A DNA stretch of 34,611 nucleotides from Actinoplanes sp. TFC3 (lineage in GTDB: Bacteria; Actinomycetota; Actinomycetes; Mycobacteriales; Micromonosporaceae), in contig NZ_LOJP01000001.1 of the NCBI RefSeq assembly GCF_001553785.1, forward strand, positions 4,959,484 to 4,994,094, written 5' to 3'. The stretch's first letter is position 1, and every line of letters starts with the position of its first letter. Made by a program: the position numbers and the translations under genes. Below, one piece after another: positions 31,510-34,611 of this stretch. A model generated the notes under the pieces. It did not search any database. It was not told the DNA's origin and was given only the letters and a program-made list of their open reading frames with translations.

Positions 31510-32973
31510 TTACAGGCGCTTGAGCGAGCCCAGAACGCGCTCCAGCACCGTCTCATCATTGAGGTACGGCTGGCCGAGCAGATCCAGCCACGCAGCCGGC
31601 GTGGCATTGGCAGTCACTGCGGCCGGGGGCAAACTCTTCTGATTCGACGGCCGCCGGGGAAGAATCGGCTTCTCCGGCGCCCCCGGACGATCCTGCTCCG
31701 TATCGCCGTCCCCGTCGACCCCGGGACCAGCATCTTCCCTATAATTCCCGGCACGTCCGCCCGTTTCGCCCAGCAATCGCACGTTGACCATCGCCGTGGA
31801 CCCTGCGGTTTCGTCTTGGGCGGGTGAGGCTTCGGCGCTGGGGGTCGGTTCTGCTGGTGGCTGCGGTGCTTCGGTGGCGGACGCGACAGAACTGGTAGGC
31901 GCCGACGGCAAAGTGGGGGCTTGGTGTCGCGCAGCAGCCCGCTTGCCTCGCCGGCAACCCCCAACTCGATCGCCTGCGGCAGGAGCGTTCCCGGCCGCTT
32001 GGGGTGCGGAACCTACGTCCCCCGGCGTCTCCGGCTGCGGCTTTTCCGCTACCGCGGCCGCTGTTTCCGAAGTTTCCGGCTCAGCGACTGCATTCTCCGA
32101 CGTCTCCGGTGTGGCCTTCTCCGCAGTTGCCGTACCCAGGTCGCCAGACGCGCCATTCCCCGTTCCCGGATCGGGAGAGGCGCTGTTTCCGAGTTCTGGC
32201 ACCGGTTCGGCGAACGTTTCCCCAAGTGTCTCCGGCTCGGTGTCGGTTTCCGTGGCCGTTTCCGGTTCGGTAACCGTTTCCAGCGCCAGTTCGGGCTCGG
32301 CGTCCGCTTCCTCGGTGAGCTGTTCCTCGGCGGGCAGCTCGTCCGTGATCTCCCGCGCCGGTTCCTGGCCAACCTCCTCAGGTCCGCCCCCGGCCGCCAC
32401 GTCATCTCGTCCGCCCACGGCAGGCGCAGCCAATTCAGCAGCCCGAACCGCTAATCCGCTCTCAGCGCCACCAACGGCCGGAGCACCAGCGGCATCGCGA
32501 CCAGCCGCACCTTCACCCGCCGCCAAGAACCCAGCCGACGTTGAAGACCCAGCCGTCGTTGAAGACCTTGAGCCAACCGCCGAGCCCGACGCAGTCCCCG
32601 AGACGGACCCGGACACAACCCCCGAGGCGGACCCCGAAACGTAGGCCGAGGCTAGCCGCCGGAAGTCATGCCGCGCCATCGCCAGGTTCGCGCCCAAGCG
32701 GCGGAGCATCAGATGCGCCACCCGGTCTTCGCCTGTTTCGGTGGGGATCAGGCGCAGGACGTGGAATGCTTGGGCACTGGTGATCAGGATGTCGTCGAGG
32801 GTGTCGGTGGTGCTCAGGCGGACCAGGTCGGCCGCGGCCCGGCCGACGGCGGCTGCGGCATGGGCTTCCTGGTCGGTGGGTGAGTGACCCCACCAGGTCA
32901 GCGGCGGGCCATCCGCGGCGATCAGCGCCACCGCGTACGCGCCGGGGATCCGGAGTGCTTCGTCCAAACCCAT
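31510..32973 (-). CDS. Roadblock-like protein with long disordered tail
   Basis: A 487-residue protein. Residues about 1-115 resemble the 124-residue roadblock protein at 33939-34313: both have a DxIED/DDILIT stretch, an H-x-x-R-L strand, and an ANLxxARHxxR helix end, so the two are paralogues. A tail of about 330 residues follows, rich in Glu, Pro, Thr, Ala and Ser with ETxTEPET-type repeats, mostly disordered and acidic. The last 30 residues (PAAWLDLLGQPYLN then LERVLGSLKRL) form a clear amphipathic motif, a probable docking peptide. The start is ATG 32973 with GGAAGG six bases upstream. The reading frame stays open to 33198 through repeat DNA, which is not part of the gene. Confidence 0.78.
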   Translation of the reverse strand: MGLDEALRIPGAYAVALIAADGPPLTWWGHSPTDQEAHAAAAVGRAAADLVRLSTTDTLDDILITSAQAFHVLRLIPTETGEDRVAHLMLRRLGANLAMARHDFRRLASAYVSGSASGVVSGSVSGTASGSAVGSRSSTTAGSSTSAGFLAAGEGAAGRDAAGAPAVGGAESGLAVRAAELAAPAVGGRDDVAAGGGPEEVGQEPAREITDELPAEEQLTEEADAEPELALETVTEPETATETDTEPETLGETFAEPVPELGNSASPDPGTGNGASGDLGTATAEKATPETSENAVAEPETSETAAAVAEKPQPETPGDVGSAPQAAGNAPAAGDRVGGCRRGKRAAARHQAPTLPSAPTSSVASATEAPQPPAEPTPSAEASPAQDETAGSTAMVNVRLLGETGGRAGNYREDAGPGVDGDGDTEQDRPGAPEKPILPRRPSNQKSLPPAAVTANATPAAWLDLLGQPYLNDETVLERVLGSLKRL

Positions 32974-33507
<534 letters not shown>

Positions 33508-33942
33508 TCAGCCCGCGAACCCGCTCTCCAGCTCCTTCATCACGATCCGGGCCTGCGCGAACACCATCCCGACCTTCGTGTCGCGCCGGCAGACGATGAC
33601 CGCTACGAAGTCCTGGTTTGCCTGGCTGCGCAGGAACAGGTGGACCAGGTTGTCGCTGTTGACCACGATTTCCTGGAAGTAGTGCCGGGACGTGGTGACG
33701 CCGCGCCGGGCCTTGAAGATGTCTTCGATCATTGTCACGTTGCGGCCCTGGAACAGGTCGAACGTGGCTGCGGCCAGCAGGTCGAGCAGTTCGCTCGGGT
33801 AGTCCTCGAGGGTGTCCACCGCCAGCAGCATGCCTGTCGACATGTCGACCAGGCCCGCCGCGACGCAGTCCGGTACCAGCGCTCGGAAGTCCGCCACCGC
33901 CGAGGTGACGATCTCCGACATGCTGCGTGTGCTGGCCGTCAT
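33508..33942 (-). CDS. Roadblock/LC7-like protein
   Basis: A 144-residue protein with a predicted roadblock-like alpha/beta order: helix SEIVTSAVADFRALVP, strands CVAAGLVDMSTGMLLAVDT, helix SELLDLLAAATFDLFQG, strands around HYFQEIVVNSDNLVHLFLRSQ and VAVIVCR, and a C-terminal helix (each cited in short form). It is distinct from the other three, lacking the ANLxxARH end. Its ATG overlaps the stop of the upstream roadblock gene as ATGA, so both are probably made together and may form a heterodimer, as roadblock folds usually pair. No GTPase partner is in the window. Confidence 0.78.
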   Translation of the reverse strand: MTASTRSMSEIVTSAVADFRALVPDCVAAGLVDMSTGMLLAVDTLEDYPSELLDLLAAATFDLFQGRNVTMIEDIFKARRGVTTSRHYFQEIVVNSDNLVHLFLRSQANQDFVAVIVCRRDTKVGMVFAQARIVMKELESGFAG

Positions 33943-34313
33943 ACCTCGAGGTCGGCTTCGATCTTACGCAGCTGGTGGCGTGCGAGACCCAGGTTGGCCC
34001 GGCTTTTCTGCAGCGCCAGGTACAGGAAGAACGCGTCGCCGCTGCGCGAGGACTTGAGCAGGCGGATCAGGTGGTACTGGGTGTCCAGCGTGATCAGGAT
34101 GTCCTCGATCGCGTCGGAGAGGCCGAGCATCTCCAGGGTGCGAACCTTGGCGCGGACCACGTCGGTGTTGCCGGCCGCCGCCACGTTCATGTCCATGGTC
34201 GGGCCGCCGCCCAGCACGCCCAGGGTCAGACCACTGGTGTAGTCGACGAGTGCGACGCCGATGGCGCCATCGATGGCCATCGCTTCCTTGAGGGACGTCT
34301 CGATGTTTGCCAC
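33939..34313 (-). CDS. Roadblock-like protein
   Basis: A 124-residue protein. It has helix SLKEAMAID, strands AIGVALVDYTSG and LTLGVLG, the IEDILITLDTQYHLIRLL core, and helix end ANLGLARHQLRKIEADL, shared with the N-terminus of the protein at 31510-32973. GTG 34313 has GGAGGA upstream. It is the first gene of the leftward roadblock pair. Its upstream region holds a 9-bp inverted repeat and then the end of an insertion sequence, so its native promoter may have been disturbed or replaced. Confidence 0.78.
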   Translation of the reverse strand: MANIETSLKEAMAIDGAIGVALVDYTSGLTLGVLGGGPTMDMNVAAAGNTDVVRAKVRTLEMLGLSDAIEDILITLDTQYHLIRLLKSSRSGDAFFLYLALQKSRANLGLARHQLRKIEADLEV

Positions 34314-34413
34314 GAGTCCTCCGATGTGTGCTCGAGGCCCCGGCCCGCGTCTGTGACCTGCGGTGTTCGGGCCGGAGCAGATGTCCGATCTTGTGGTCGC
34401 CAGCGTCGCACAG

Positions 34414-34444
34414 GTGGGCAGCCAATCAGAACTGCGCTGCCCAC
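34414..34444. promoter_or_regulatory. Inverted repeat upstream of the roadblock pair
   Basis: GTGGGCAGC (34414-34422) and GCTGCCCAC (34436-34444) pair perfectly around 13 bases, about 100 bases before the GTG start at 34313. It could be an operator or a transcription-stop hairpin. Its distance from the start suits a regulatory site. Confidence 0.45.
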
Positions 34445-34481
34445 ATACCCTGCGAGATCGACCTGAACATAGATTAATCGG

Positions 34482-34611
34482 TCCCCCGACCGGGGGATGG
34501 ACAAACGCCCTAGCTGTGCTGTCCGGGGACGTTGGTCAATCGGGTGATGGGTGGTAGGCCGCCGGTGGCGGTGTGGGGCCGGTGGTGGTTGTAATGGTGC
34601 AGGAAGGCGGG
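34482..34611 (-). mobile_element. Right-hand insertion sequence (IS481-like), partial
   Basis: The transposase end plus the bases after its stop. A perfect dyad TCCCCCG-AC-CGGGGGA (34482-34497) lies 13 bases beyond the stop and may mark or lie near the terminal inverted repeat. The true element end and any target duplication cannot be fixed without the other side. Confidence 0.5.
34510..34611 (-). CDS. IS481-family transposase, C-terminal end (cut by window edge)
   Basis: The last 33 residues and TAG stop of a transposase. HHYNHHRPHTATGGLPPITRL-type text (key words YNHHRPHTA and GGLPP) is the conserved C-terminal end of the IS481/IS3-like DDE integrase fold after the catalytic Glu. The rest lies beyond the window, so intactness cannot be judged. 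The gene points toward the roadblock genes. Confidence 0.85.
   Translation of the reverse strand, partial: PAFLHHYNHHRPHTATGGLPPITRLTNVPGQHS

Overview
High-GC actinomycete chromosomal DNA. GTG starts are frequent, Shine-Dalgarno sites are purine-rich, and genes often overlap by 4 bases (ATGA or GTGA). The gene set (DUF1540, roadblock/LC7 proteins, PASTA-less Ser/Thr kinases, CitA/CitB-type two-component system, IPT-domain and GDSL exoproteins) suggests Micromonosporaceae, perhaps Actinoplanes. That placement is an inference; no rRNA or other phylogenetic marker is present apart from a divergent EF-Tu paralogue.

Layout. 1-1.9 kb: phosphopantetheinyl transferase and alpha/beta hydrolase (coupled, minus strand), then a divergent GNAT acetyltransferase. 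2.0-3.8 kb: AAA ATPase and a small lipoprotein. 3.9-7.9 kb: a tightly packed minus-strand operon, NrtR-like Nudix regulator > J-domain/pseudokinase > VWA protein > adenylosuccinate-synthetase paralogue, preceded by a long palindrome. This is the most system-like unit in the window. 8.2-12.0 kb: DUF1540 Cys-rich protein with possible iron boxes, membrane-anchored GH26-type glycosidase, IPT/TIG exoprotein, membrane protein. 12.2-14.3 kb: patatin, sulfite-oxidase-fold molybdoprotein and flavin reductase, in one coupled run. 14.4-16.5 kb: unknown small protein, GDSL esterase, Asp/Glu racemase. 16.5-21.5 kb: CitA/CitB-like two-component system divergent from a NitT/TauT/THI5-type ABC importer. 21.6-22.5 kb: Pro-rich exoprotein. 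22.6-24.6 kb: large protein of unknown N-terminus with a C-terminal Mrr-like nuclease domain. 24.8-27.0 kb: divergent EF-Tu copy with a structured leader, and an L,D-transpeptidase. 27.0-30.9 kb: membrane Ser/Thr kinase divergent from a GAF-PAS hybrid histidine kinase. 31.0-34.3 kb: four roadblock/LC7-type genes without a partner GTPase in the window, separated by a repeat-rich 0.5 kb gap. The right edge cuts an IS481-family transposase.

Working together. The Nudix operon looks like a self-contained nucleotide-sensing module: a Nudix/winged-helix sensor-repressor, a chaperone-linked pseudokinase and VWA scaffold, and a remodelled PurA-fold ligase. The two-component system plausibly controls the divergent ABC importer. 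The molybdoprotein and flavin reductase plausibly form an electron-transfer pair. The hybrid kinase and roadblock genes form a signalling neighbourhood. No tRNA, rRNA, CRISPR array or prophage was seen.
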